Shown piece after piece: positions 25,060-34,202 of a stretch of DNA of 64,000 nt. Both the position numbers and the translations under genes were made by a program. The DNA is from Prevotella sp. (GTDB lineage Bacteria > Bacteroidota > Bacteroidia > Bacteroidales > Bacteroidaceae). The stretch covers positions 1 to 64,000 of the forward strand of contig JAFTFO010000023.1 of assembly GCA_017449495.1 (NCBI GenBank), in the 5' to 3' direction. The notes below the pieces were generated by a model. That model searched no databases and had not been told where the DNA came from. It was given only the letters and a program-made list of their open reading frames with translations. Every line of letters begins with the position of its first letter. Within the stretch, counting starts at the first letter, position 1.

Positions 25060-26426
25060 CGCTGGCGCTGCTCCTTGAGCATCCGGCTACGACTGAGTTC
25101 GTAGGCATCGATCTTCTGGAGGTAGTGTTCGCGGAAGTCTTTCCAATGATAATAGGGGGCTACGTCTGTCGGAATAGGCAACGTAGCCTCTCTTTCGTTC
25201 AACAGCACCTTGAAAAGCACATCCTCGTCGTCGATATCCCTGCGGTAGAAGATGAACTGTAGGTTCGATCCCATCGGGAACACCTTCGATGCCCACCACC
25301 CTTTCTCTTCCAGTTCATCCAGATTGTCCGTCTCTAAGTCGAAGCCGTTGATGCCGATCAGACAGGTCAGCGGCAACAGAACCGTCTCGTGACCATACCG
25401 CAGTTGTACGCCGGGACGCTCCAACTGGAGGCAACTGTCTGCATCCGAGATGATCTGTCGGAGCAGATGGCGCTGGGTGTAAGGCTGATGACCGCCGTTC
25501 AGTTTACAGGCGCCATGCATGATATACCACCAGGCGTTCTCCCACTGCCAGAGGCGGTATATCTCCCGAGCCGTGAAGATATCCGTCAGATAGCCACCTT
25601 TATAAAGATGTGTATTCAACTGGAAGAGCCCCATCTTGATGAGGTAGTAGTTAAGCCAGATATCATTGACCACCTTGCGAGCAGAGTCGGGATGGATAAA
25701 CAGCAATTCCATCAGCCGTTCGTTGTGCTTTCGTCCCTCGATAAACTTATCATAGGCCTTAGGCGCATCCGCCGTCATGCCGTTCCTACGCAGCAACTGA
25801 TCCTGGTGATTCATATAGAACATATCCGCCTGGGAGGCCTTCATCGTGATATCCAACTCAGGGTTGTTGATGGCCATCACATGCAGCGCCGACCCCATCG
25901 AGAGGATACAGCGGGGTACGATGGTGCTGCGGGCGTCAATATGGGCATTGCCTCTGAACACCTCCGGGAACCGATCCATCATCCGCTGGGCAATGCCACG
26001 ATGCTGTTTCTGTCCATAACTGGTCAGGTCGCCCCAGTGTTTCTCGGTGTCGGCATAAATCACCCGCATGTCGCTCAGCACCTTCTTTCCCCTCTCCGTG
26101 AGTTCATTCATACTGTCAGCACGACAGAGCATATTATAAGGAATATCAAAGCCTTTGCGGTTCTCCACATAACGGGAACCATGACGACCATAATGAGAGA
26201 TATAGAACGGTACCTTCCCTTCTGGTGCTGGTGTCAACCGGGGTAAGGCCGTATCCGGATAGATACTATAATTACTGGCTGCAAAACTCTGGTTGTCTGT
26301 GATGATGTCGAGGGCAGACTGGGCCAAAGTGGAAAGTGGAAAGAGGAAAGTGGAAAGAGAAAAGAGCATCGGCAGAACAGCCGACACCATCCGTCTCATC
26401 CGTGTCATCCGTTGTCTATTACTCAT
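25056..26426 (-). CDS. Histidine-type phosphatase (MINPP/phytase-like)
   Basis: A 456-residue exported phosphatase of the histidine acid phosphatase clan, like the inositol-polyphosphate phosphatases known from gut Bacteroides. The active-site motif reads ISHYGRHGSRY (catalytic His in RHG) and the distal motif reads RYGHETVLLPL. The signal region MLFSLSTFLFPLSTLAQ is encoded by tandem copies of a ctttcca-type repeat, and the residues before it (RMTRMRRM) by a 9-bp repeat, so the true start could be ATG 26426 or one a few codons inside. Its stop overlaps that of argF', which converges on it. It overlaps its paralogue upstream by 8 bp. Confidence 0.85.
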   Translation of the reverse strand: MSNRQRMTRMRRMVSAVLPMLFSLSTFLFPLSTLAQSALDIITDNQSFAASNYSIYPDTALPRLTPAPEGKVPFYISHYGRHGSRYVENRKGFDIPYNMLCRADSMNELTERGKKVLSDMRVIYADTEKHWGDLTSYGQKQHRGIAQRMMDRFPEVFRGNAHIDARSTIVPRCILSMGSALHVMAINNPELDITMKASQADMFYMNHQDQLLRRNGMTADAPKAYDKFIEGRKHNERLMELLFIHPDSARKVVNDIWLNYYLIKMGLFQLNTHLYKGGYLTDIFTAREIYRLWQWENAWWYIMHGACKLNGGHQPYTQRHLLRQIISDADSCLQLERPGVQLRYGHETVLLPLTCLIGINGFDLETDNLDELEEKGWWASKVFPMGSNLQFIFYRRDIDDEDVLFKVLLNEREATLPIPTDVAPYYHWKDFREHYLQKIDAYELSRSRMLKEQRQR

Positions 26427-27576
26427 ACCTTTTTACCTTTTCCAAATAATACTCTTGGAAATCCTTTAGCCGATAATAAGGTGCATGCGCCGAGGGCAGG
26501 GGGAGCGATACCTCCTGCTCGTTCAACAGCACCTTGATCCACACATCCTGGTCCTCCGGATTCTTTCGATAAAGAACAAACTGCAGATTCTTGGACGCTG
26601 GACTATTCTCACTCCACACTCCACACTCCTCGCTCCACGAATCAATGCCGAGCAGACTGACCAACGGCAAGAAACTGGTCTCGTCGGCAATATGGAAGAC
26701 CGCCGACTGCTTGAAGGTCTGGGCCGTATCGGTACAGTGTATCAGATGCCGCAACAGTTGGTGGACGAAAGGAATTCTGACCTCTCCACCAAAGTTCAGA
26801 TTATTCCACGCTTCCTGCCTCTTCCGCTGATGACTGATCTCGTCGGCTGTGAACAGGTCGTTGAGGGTGACCTTCCCCTCCGTCCCCGTCTGCCGGATGT
26901 TAGCAGCAATCTTAAAGAGCAGGTCGTTCAGCATCTGCACATCCACTTGGCTCCGGATGAAGTCCGAGTCGGAGAAGAGGGTCTTCGCCAGTCGGTCCCC
27001 ATCACTGTATCTCTCAGAGATGGCTTCATAGGCAACCTTGGCCGCAGAATCTTTTCTGACGGCAAGTTGGTTTTCGTCGAGAGAATTCAGATAAGAGGAA
27101 AACGCATTGCTGGCATTATGATAGACGCGGATTCGGCAGACCTTCGATACCTCCACTAACAGTTGTTCCATCGAGAGCATGGACCGCGTATTCCTGAGGC
27201 TGCGCGCCCCGATGTAACTACAATCCCTGTTGAGCACCTCCGGGAAGCGTGCCATCATCCGCCGGGCTATCTCCTGCTGCTCCTGGATTCCCTGCTCCGT
27301 GAGTTCTCCCCAATGGTTGCGAGCATCCTGACGTATCAGCCGCAGACGCCCCACGACATCCTGCCCCAACGGGGTCAGCAGACCGAGGCTGTCAGCCCGT
27401 TCCATCACCTTGCAAGGCGCATCGTAGTCGCTGGGCTTACCCAAGTAAGACGCCCCGTGACAACCATAATGGACGATCGCAAAGGGCTTACTGCCCTCAG
27501 GCCCCTCCTGAGCGTCGAGTGGTAGCACAGGCACCACACAGAACAGCGTAATAAATGCCAGTATCTTTCTGATCAT
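26419..27576 (-). CDS. Degenerate histidine-phosphatase paralogue
   Basis: About 385 residues, clearly a paralogue of the gene that follows it on the minus strand (shared WGDLT/WGELT, ARSLRNTRSMLSM and the final APYYRLKDFQEYYLEKV). The active-site motif is YGCHGASY where RHGSRY is expected, so both arginines are gone. The distal GHET is replaced by ADET. Catalysis by the usual mechanism is unlikely. An in-frame repeat inserts SWSEECGVWSENSPA near residue 313. Start ATG 27576 gives a signal peptide MIRKILAFITLFCVVPVLPLDAQ. It may be a binding protein or a decaying gene, but the frame is intact. Confidence 0.8.
   Translation of the reverse strand: MIRKILAFITLFCVVPVLPLDAQEGPEGSKPFAIVHYGCHGASYLGKPSDYDAPCKVMERADSLGLLTPLGQDVVGRLRLIRQDARNHWGELTEQGIQEQQEIARRMMARFPEVLNRDCSYIGARSLRNTRSMLSMEQLLVEVSKVCRIRVYHNASNAFSSYLNSLDENQLAVRKDSAAKVAYEAISERYSDGDRLAKTLFSDSDFIRSQVDVQMLNDLLFKIAANIRQTGTEGKVTLNDLFTADEISHQRKRQEAWNNLNFGGEVRIPFVHQLLRHLIHCTDTAQTFKQSAVFHIADETSFLPLVSLLGIDSWSEECGVWSENSPASKNLQFVLYRKNPEDQDVWIKVLLNEQEVSLPLPSAHAPYYRLKDFQEYYLEKVKRYE
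26599..26640. repeat. Partial intragenic palindromic element in the phosphatase paralogue
   Basis: Reversed copy of the left arm and first core bases of the element in argF'. The second half is absent. It is read on the minus strand in the same frame as in the other two genes. Confidence 0.75.
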
Positions 27577-27603
27577 CACGCAATAAAGCCAACTATTTGA
27601 TTG

Positions 27604-27611
27604 CAAAATTA
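27604..27611 (-). promoter_or_regulatory. -7 box of the phosphatase pair
   Basis: TAATTTTG on the minus strand, 27 bp before ATG 27576. It faces an identical box on the plus strand at 27655-27662, so the two promoters share about 50 bp. Confidence 0.5.
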
Positions 27612-27654
27612 CACATTTTTATTGAATTGTGCAAGCAAATCAGAAAACTTTATG

Positions 27655-27662
27655 TAATTTTG
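27655..27662 (+). promoter_or_regulatory. -7 box of the threonine aldolase gene
   Basis: TAATTTTG, 23 bp before the ATG at 27686. Together with the minus-strand box it makes a compact divergent promoter. Confidence 0.55.
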
Positions 27663-27685
27663 CACACAAATCAATATAACTGAGC

Positions 27686-28711
27686 ATGATATCTTTTGAA
27701 TGTGACTACAACAACGGCGCCTGCCAACAGGTGATAGACCACTTAGTGAAATACAACAACGCCAAGCCGACGCCCTACGGTTTCGACGAGTTCAGCGAAC
27801 GAGCGAAGAACCGTATCCGTGAGGCCTGTGGCATGCCCGATGCCCAGATATTCTTCCTGACGGGTGGCACCCAGACCAACGCTACCACCATCGACTCGAT
27901 GCTCTACCAGTATGAAGGCGTCATCTGTGTCGGCTCAGGACATATCAACGTCCATGAGGCTGGGGCTGTGGAGTTCACGGAGCACAAGATCATCACCATC
28001 CCCGACAAAGAGGGTAAGATGGAAGCCGCCACACTCGACAAATACCTCGACGACTATATGCACGACGGCAACAAGGACCATGCCGTACACCCGGGCCTCG
28101 TCTACATCACCTTCCCCACGGAGTTAGGTACCCTCTATTCAGCCCGGGAACTCGACCGTCTCTATCGGGTATGTCAGCACTACGAGATTCCGCTTTACAT
28201 CGACGGAGCTCGTCTCGGCTACGGCCTCATGGCCGAGGGCAACGACATCACCCTGCCCTATCTGGCCCGCCACTGCGACGTCTTCTATATCGGCGGCACG
28301 AAGATCGGAGCCCTCTGCGGCGAGGCCGTCGTCTTCACCAACCGCAAGGCCCACAAGCACTTCTTCTCCATCCAGAAGCAGCACGGCGCCGTCATTGCCA
28401 AGGGTGCCCTCATCGGCCTGCAGTTCGATGCCCTCTTCACCGACAACCTTTATTTCCGTCTCTCCGAACACGCCATCAAGATGGCCATGCGGATGAAAGA
28501 CATTTTCAGGAAGAAGGGTTACCAGTTCCTTGTCGACTCCCCCACCAACCAGCAGTTCGTGGTCATCGACAATGAACAGGTGGAGCGTCTGAGCCGCCAC
28601 GTGGACTTCTCCCACTTCGGTCAGACAGACCACCATCACACCATCTGCCGCTTCGTCACCAGCTGGGCCACCACCGAAGAGGAGATCGACTATTTAGAGC
28701 AGATTATATAA
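27686..28711 (+). CDS. ltaE: Low-specificity L-threonine aldolase family enzyme
   Basis: A 341-residue fold-type I PLP enzyme of the beta-eliminating lyase/threonine aldolase family, cleaving threonine (or related beta-hydroxy amino acids) to glycine and an aldehyde. Marks are FLTGGTQTNATTID, SGHINVHEAGAVEF, YIDGARLGYGL and the PLP lysine in YIGGTKIGALCGEAVVF. It stands alone between its promoter and a terminator at 28740. Confidence 0.88.
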   Translation: MISFECDYNNGACQQVIDHLVKYNNAKPTPYGFDEFSERAKNRIREACGMPDAQIFFLTGGTQTNATTIDSMLYQYEGVICVGSGHINVHEAGAVEFTEHKIITIPDKEGKMEAATLDKYLDDYMHDGNKDHAVHPGLVYITFPTELGTLYSARELDRLYRVCQHYEIPLYIDGARLGYGLMAEGNDITLPYLARHCDVFYIGGTKIGALCGEAVVFTNRKAHKHFFSIQKQHGAVIAKGALIGLQFDALFTDNLYFRLSEHAIKMAMRMKDIFRKKGYQFLVDSPTNQQFVVIDNEQVERLSRHVDFSHFGQTDHHHTICRFVTSWATTEEEIDYLEQII

Positions 28712-28739
28712 ATAGATGTGCAAGATTGCATGTCTTTCA

Positions 28740-28777
28740 CCCTAAAAGGCGCTTATAAGGGCCTTTTAGGGTCTTTT
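28740..28777 (+). terminator. Rho-independent terminator after ltaE
   Basis: CCCTAAAAGGC (28740-28750) pairs with GCCTTTTAGGG (28761-28771), followed by TCTTTTT. Confidence 0.85.
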
Positions 28778-28778
28778 T

Positions 28779-28841
28779 GCAAAAAAGTATCAATATTTAT
28801 AAAGAAAAGTGATGGTATTTCAAAAATATTTATTAACTTTG
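28779..28841 (+). promoter_or_regulatory. Promoter region of the first large SusC operon
   Basis: Ends in TAACTTTG (28834-28841). The upstream 50 bp (GCAAAAAAGTATCAATATTT and on) are closely matched at 40827-40890 before the other SusC operon, so both may answer to the same factor. No good TTTG at -33 is seen. Confidence 0.55.
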
Positions 28842-28897
28842 CACCCGATGTAACATCTTAACTGAAGATTTTCTATAATACTAACTAAAATAACCGT

Positions 28898-31800
28898 ATG
28901 AATCAAAACTTTAGAAAGAAAGTGCTGATGGTGGGCGCACTCTCCCTTTTGGGATTGTGTTTCTCTCCGGAAGCCTACGCTGCTGACGCCACGCAAGAGG
29001 TGCAGCAGGCAAGGACGATCACAGGTACTGTGGTCGACGCTCAAGGGCCGGTCATCGGAGCCAGCGTGGTCGTGAAAGGAACGACGAACGGTGTAGCAAC
29101 CGACTTCGACGGTAACTTCTCACTGAACGCCAGCCCGGGCCAGACCCTCGTCGTTACCTACATCGGTTACCTCGACAAGGAAGTGAAGGTAACCGCCGGT
29201 AAGTCACACTACGAGATTACCATCGAAGAGGACCGTCAGATGCTCGACGAGGTGGTGGTCATTGCCTATGGCCAGCAGAAGAAGGTGACCATCACAGGTT
29301 CGGTCGCTGCCGTGGGTGGTGACGAACTGCTGAAGGCCCCTGTGGCCAGTGTGGCCAACGCCCTGCAGGGAAAGCTGCCTGGCATGTCGGTGGTGCAGCC
29401 GTCAGGTATGCCCGGTGCCGACGAGCCCACGATCCGAGTACGTGGTATCGGCTCACTGAACAGTGCTGAGCCGCTGGTGCTCGTCGATGGCGTCGAGCGC
29501 TCGTTCGGACAGTTGGACCCCAATGAGATCGAAGACATCTCGATCCTGAAGGATGCCTCCGCCACCGCCGTGTTCGGTGTACGTGGTGCCAATGGTGTCA
29601 TCCTCGTCACCACCAAGCGCGGTACGCCGGGCAAGGCTTCGGTGACCGTCTCTGCAAGCACGGCCGTCCAGCAGATTGCCAAGTTCGTGGACTTCACCGA
29701 CTCCTATACTTATGGAAAGATGTGGAACTACTCGGCCATCACCGACGCGCTGCCCATGAGTCAGTGGCCCGGTACGGCTAACATCAAGGACTACTCGCCG
29801 TATGCCGACACCGGCATCCGCTTCAGTCAGGAGGTCATGGAGCACTTCCGCACTGGCGACATGCCCATCACCTTCCCCAATACCGACTGGATTGGTTATG
29901 TGATGAACGATGCCGCCTGGCAGGAGCAAGTCAACGTGAATGTGAACGGTGGTACAGAGAAGATGAGATACTTTGTCTCTGCCGGATTCCTGAATCAGAA
30001 CTCGCTCTTCAAGACATTCTCAAAGAATGACGACGAGACCTTTAAGTATAACCGTTTCAACTACCGTGCTAACTTAGACATCAACGTCTCTAAGTACAGC
30101 CAGCTGGCGCTCACCTTAGGCGGACGTGTCCAGAACCGCACCACGATGGGTGGTGGCGAGGGATTCCTCTTCCGCTACCTGCAGGGTGCCACGCCCTATG
30201 CCGGTATCGGTGTTGACGACCAAGGCCGTCATATCGTCTCCGACGAGAGCTACGTAGGTCCCTACGACCGTGATGCCCTCTCTAACTACTATGACTTAGG
30301 TTACGTAAATGAGAGTACGAACGTGCTGAACCTCGACCTCCAGTACAAACTCGACATGAGTTTCATCACGCCGGGTCTGGACTTCAAGATCAAAGGATCG
30401 TATAACACTGAGTACACTGCTCAGAAGAACCGTCAGAATGGATTCGGTACGGGTGTCACCTATGTGGCCACGATCGTCGACGGACAGGAGGTGCTGCGCA
30501 AGCAGAACATCACCTGGCCGCTGCCCTACGAAGAGAAACGATGGGGAAGCCGTAACTGGTATGCCGAGGCCAGCTTCAACTATGCCCGTAAGTTCGGCAA
30601 GCACAATGTAGGCGCCCTGTTGCTCTATAACCAGAGCAAGACTTACTATCCCTGGGATTCCGACGGCAGCATCTACGAGTCGATTCCTAAAGGCTATGTA
30701 GGCCTCGTGGGCCGTGTCACCTATGACTATGACACACGCTACCTGATAGACTTCAACATTGGTTATAACGGCTCGGAGAACTTCGCCGAAGGTAAGCGCT
30801 ACGGTACCTTCCCTTCCTTCTCCGTCGGTTGGATACCTTCGAGTGAGAAGTTCTGGGAGCCGATCAAGAAGTATATCGGCTATCTGAAGTTGCGTGGTTC
30901 GTGGGGCAAGGTCGGTAACGACAATACCAACGGTGCCCGCTTCCTCTACCTGCCGGGTGCCTGGCAGTTCTACACCGGTGCAACGACGGTGAACCCACAG
31001 AAACGAGGTGCCAACTTCGGTACGAGCGGTGGCTGGCTACAGGCCGTGAAGGAGCTGACAGCCGGTAACCCCGACGTCACATGGGAGACCGCTTCCAAGA
31101 TCAACATCGGTCTGGACGCCGCCTTCATCGGCGACCGTCTGACAGTGAACCTTGACCTGTTCTGGGAAGACCGTGAGGACATCCTGGTGTCAAACGAGTC
31201 CCAGCTGCCGGCAGTGACCAGTCTGCCGTCGAGCTACGTCAACAAGGGTCGTGTGAAGAACCACGGTTACGAGCTGACCTTGAGATGGGCCGACAAAGTC
31301 GGTGACTTCCGCTATAGCATCAGCCCCAGCATCGCCTTTGCCAGAAACAAGGTGATCGAGATGCTCGAGGTGCCGCCCCTCTATGATTATCTGAGACATA
31401 CCGGCCTGCCCGTAGGACAGCGCTTCGGCTACGACCTCTTCGAGTTCTACCAGGAGGGCACCGAGGCACGCTATAAGGCACAGTACGGTGTGGACATGCC
31501 TGACCAGAACGTCACCCTGAAATACGGTGATGCCGTCTACGTAGACCTGAATGACGACGGTGTGATCGACGCCAACGACCAGAAGCCTCTCGGCTATAAC
31601 GAGAACCCGGAGATCACCTGGTCTATCAACGCCAGCCTGAACTGGAAGGGACTCGACTTCTCAATGCTCTGGGTAGGAGCCGACAACACCAGCCGTGCCC
31701 TGAACGGATACTTCCGCGACCAGTTCGGATCCACCAACACATCAGCCTTGGTACAGTGGGTGGCCGACAACTCCTGGACGGAGGACAATCCCGGTGCCAT

Positions 31801-32092
31801 CCTGCCACGTATCTCGTTCACCAACCGCGTTCACAATAACCGTGACTCACAGGCATGGATCATCGACTCCAAGTATGTGCGTCTGAAGAACGTGGAGATT
31901 GGCTACACCATCAACAAGCCGAAGTGGTTGCCACTGCTCAACTACATCAGATTCTATGCCTCAGGCCAAAACCTGCTGACATTCGCAGACTTCAAAGGAA
32001 ACGACCCCGAGGCTCCCGGTTCCGGACTGGACTTCGGTGTACGCTATCCTATGACACGTGTATACAACTTTGGCCTACAAGTGAACTTCTGA
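28898..32092 (+). CDS. SusC/RagA-like TonB-dependent transporter (long form)
   Basis: A 1064-residue outer-membrane transporter. After the signal peptide (ending near AYAAD) there is a carboxypeptidase-regulatory-like domain at about residues 40-112 (ITGTVVDAQGPVIGASVVVKGTTNG). A segment DEVVVIAYGQQKK, close to the TonB-box region, leads into the plug (VRGIGSLNSAEPLVLVDGVERSFGQLDPNEIEDISILKDASATAVFGVRGANGVILVTTK). The 22-strand barrel ends in VNF. It heads a five-gene operon with two SusC/SusD pairs and a surface lipoprotein. The substrate is probably a glycan, but no degradative enzyme is present to tell which. Confidence 0.92.
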   Translation: MNQNFRKKVLMVGALSLLGLCFSPEAYAADATQEVQQARTITGTVVDAQGPVIGASVVVKGTTNGVATDFDGNFSLNASPGQTLVVTYIGYLDKEVKVTAGKSHYEITIEEDRQMLDEVVVIAYGQQKKVTITGSVAAVGGDELLKAPVASVANALQGKLPGMSVVQPSGMPGADEPTIRVRGIGSLNSAEPLVLVDGVERSFGQLDPNEIEDISILKDASATAVFGVRGANGVILVTTKRGTPGKASVTVSASTAVQQIAKFVDFTDSYTYGKMWNYSAITDALPMSQWPGTANIKDYSPYADTGIRFSQEVMEHFRTGDMPITFPNTDWIGYVMNDAAWQEQVNVNVNGGTEKMRYFVSAGFLNQNSLFKTFSKNDDETFKYNRFNYRANLDINVSKYSQLALTLGGRVQNRTTMGGGEGFLFRYLQGATPYAGIGVDDQGRHIVSDESYVGPYDRDALSNYYDLGYVNESTNVLNLDLQYKLDMSFITPGLDFKIKGSYNTEYTAQKNRQNGFGTGVTYVATIVDGQEVLRKQNITWPLPYEEKRWGSRNWYAEASFNYARKFGKHNVGALLLYNQSKTYYPWDSDGSIYESIPKGYVGLVGRVTYDYDTRYLIDFNIGYNGSENFAEGKRYGTFPSFSVGWIPSSEKFWEPIKKYIGYLKLRGSWGKVGNDNTNGARFLYLPGAWQFYTGATTVNPQKRGANFGTSGGWLQAVKELTAGNPDVTWETASKINIGLDAAFIGDRLTVNLDLFWEDREDILVSNESQLPAVTSLPSSYVNKGRVKNHGYELTLRWADKVGDFRYSISPSIAFARNKVIEMLEVPPLYDYLRHTGLPVGQRFGYDLFEFYQEGTEARYKAQYGVDMPDQNVTLKYGDAVYVDLNDDGVIDANDQKPLGYNENPEITWSINASLNWKGLDFSMLWVGADNTSRALNGYFRDQFGSTNTSALVQWVADNSWTEDNPGAILPRISFTNRVHNNRDSQAWIIDSKYVRLKNVEIGYTINKPKWLPLLNYIRFYASGQNLLTFADFKGNDPEAPGSGLDFGVRYPMTRVYNFGLQVNF

Positions 32093-32103
32093 TAAACCGG
32101 ATT

Positions 32104-32142
32104 TATGAGAGTTAAGAATATAAGAGTTAAGAATTAAGAGTT
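32104..32142 (+). repeat. Simple repeat tract (gagttaagaat-type)
   Basis: Three imperfect units of gagttaagaat(ata)a fill the gap between the SusC and SusD genes and end at the SusD ATG. Confidence 0.65.
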
Positions 32143-34161
32143 ATGATTACATATAAATATAAAAAGGTGGCGGTAAGAATAGTCTCGTTATTCTTCCCAC
32201 TTTCCACGTTCCTCGTCTCGGCCTGTGTCGACGAGATCAATGTGGGTAATGCCTTCTTAGAGAAAGCCCCCGGTGTCGAGACGAACATCGACACGGTGTT
32301 CTCCAAGGCCGAATACACCCGCAACTTCCTGTGGAGTGCCTACGGACAGATCTATTGCACCTACACCGCAGGAAACATGATGAACGGTGCGCCCATCGAT
32401 GTGCTCTCCGACTCCTACCACTGCTATGTGGGCTGGGGCGGTCCTATACAGAGCTACTATCCCGGTGGCTTGACCGAGGATGCCCAGGATACTGACAATG
32501 GTAACTTCCAGGGTAAATTCTCCTATTCTACGAAATTTGGTGGTCTCGACAGCGACGCTGGTGGCCGTGTGTCTATCTATGAGACTGTACGTAAGTGCTG
32601 GCAGATCATCGAGAATATCGACCGTGTGCCCGACATGAGCGATTCGGAGAAGAGTCGCCTGCGCGGTGAGGCCTACACCATCATGGCCAGCCGTTACTAC
32701 GACGCCTTCCGTAACTTCGGCGGCCTGTGCCTCGTGAAGAAGGCCTTCGCCGTGGGAGAGGATTTCTTCGACGGTCGTTCTACGGCCTGGCAGACCGTGG
32801 AGTTCATCGACTCACTGATCCAGTGCGCCATCGATGAACCCGGCTATATCTGGAACGTGCCCGATGCCGATATCGGCCAGTGGTCCGGTCGTCTGACAAA
32901 GGCTTCTGCCCGTGCCCTGCGTGCCAAGGTCTGGATGTTTGCCGCATCACCCCTGTTCAACAACAGCGAGCCTTATATGACCTACACCAAGAAGCCGACA
33001 GGCCTGGAGAATGAGGAGCATATCTGGTTCGGCAAGGCAGACCCTTCACTGTGGAACCGCTGCCTGCAGTATTGTAACGACTTCTTCAACGACAATGCCG
33101 CCAACGGCAACTACTATCAGTTGGTTCAGCCGACGTCCCAAGACGAGGCCGGCTATCGGACGGCCTACCGTCGTGCCTACCGCTACCGCAATGATGCCAC
33201 GCACCATGAGAAAATCTTCGATGCCCATCCGACGCTGACGCTGTCCGATGGTGGCTGGGGCTGGGGCTGGCGCGGCTTCGCCCTCGACTGCATGCGCCAA
33301 GGCGGTCAGGTTCCCACCAACGAGCTGATGGAGTGCTTCGGCATGCAGGACGGTCGTAACTTCCCCTACTCAGACATCTACGGAGCCGGGAAGAACCCGA
33401 ACGGTATCGACATGTTTGCCGAGCGTGACCCCCGTCTGTACGAGACGATGGTGGTTCCCAGGCACGACCTGCCGGCCGGATTCGACTATAACGGCCAGTC
33501 GTACAACGACCCCTGGGTGGGTGGTTGTCTGGAATACAACAGTAACTTCAACAGCAACGCAGACGACGTGGCCTCTGGTTACTGTAAGTTCAAGTGGCTG
33601 CTCGACTATAAGGGTGGCAGCCGTTATGACGACGAGTACATCGGCGTCTCCTACATCCGCCTGGCAGAGATGTATCTCATCCGTGCCGAGGCCCGTGCTG
33701 AGACGGGTGACCTCCAGGGAGCCCTGGACGACCTGCACGCCGTCCGCAGCCGAGTCGGTCTTGGACGCCTTGAGGATATGAACCCGGGCTTGAACCTGAA
33801 ATCGAACAAGGAGAACCTGATTGAAGAGATTCTCCGTGAGCGTAACTGTGAAATCGGCGCCGAGTGTGGCGACCGCCTCTATGACATGGTCCGCCGCATG
33901 CGTCAGGACCTCTTCACCAAACCGCTTCATGAGATCCGTATCTATCGCCTCGACGCGAATGGCAATCGTCTGACAGACGGCGACCAGCAGTGGGATCCCT
34001 CTACCCCCTGGCCGAAGTTCGAGTATGAGAAGCCGGAGATCGTCGTCGGCCACCGTGTATGGTGGGATCCGGGCTACTGGACCAACAAGTGGTATCTGGA
34101 CCCCGTCTCTCGTATTGAGATTCAGAAGGATTATGGACTGACACAGAATCCTGGGTGGTAA
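32143..34161 (+). CDS. SusD/RagB-like surface lipoprotein
   Basis: At 672 residues it is longer than most SusD proteins. Lipobox STFLVSACVD; helical core with RGEAYTIMASRYYDAFRNFGGLCLV, LTKASARALRAKVWMFAASPLF and the C-terminal VSYIRLAEMYLIRAEARAETGDLQGALDDLHAVRSRVGL and YGLTQNPGW. The signal-peptide core (LFFPLSTFLV) is encoded by a ctttccac-type sequence shared with two other exported proteins in the window. Partner of the transporter upstream. Confidence 0.92.
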   Translation: MITYKYKKVAVRIVSLFFPLSTFLVSACVDEINVGNAFLEKAPGVETNIDTVFSKAEYTRNFLWSAYGQIYCTYTAGNMMNGAPIDVLSDSYHCYVGWGGPIQSYYPGGLTEDAQDTDNGNFQGKFSYSTKFGGLDSDAGGRVSIYETVRKCWQIIENIDRVPDMSDSEKSRLRGEAYTIMASRYYDAFRNFGGLCLVKKAFAVGEDFFDGRSTAWQTVEFIDSLIQCAIDEPGYIWNVPDADIGQWSGRLTKASARALRAKVWMFAASPLFNNSEPYMTYTKKPTGLENEEHIWFGKADPSLWNRCLQYCNDFFNDNAANGNYYQLVQPTSQDEAGYRTAYRRAYRYRNDATHHEKIFDAHPTLTLSDGGWGWGWRGFALDCMRQGGQVPTNELMECFGMQDGRNFPYSDIYGAGKNPNGIDMFAERDPRLYETMVVPRHDLPAGFDYNGQSYNDPWVGGCLEYNSNFNSNADDVASGYCKFKWLLDYKGGSRYDDEYIGVSYIRLAEMYLIRAEARAETGDLQGALDDLHAVRSRVGLGRLEDMNPGLNLKSNKENLIEEILRERNCEIGAECGDRLYDMVRRMRQDLFTKPLHEIRIYRLDANGNRLTDGDQQWDPSTPWPKFEYEKPEIVVGHRVWWDPGYWTNKWYLDPVSRIEIQKDYGLTQNPGW

Positions 34162-34202
34162 CCTTTGAAAGTAAAAAAGTAAAAAGGTAAAAAAGTAAAG
34201 TT

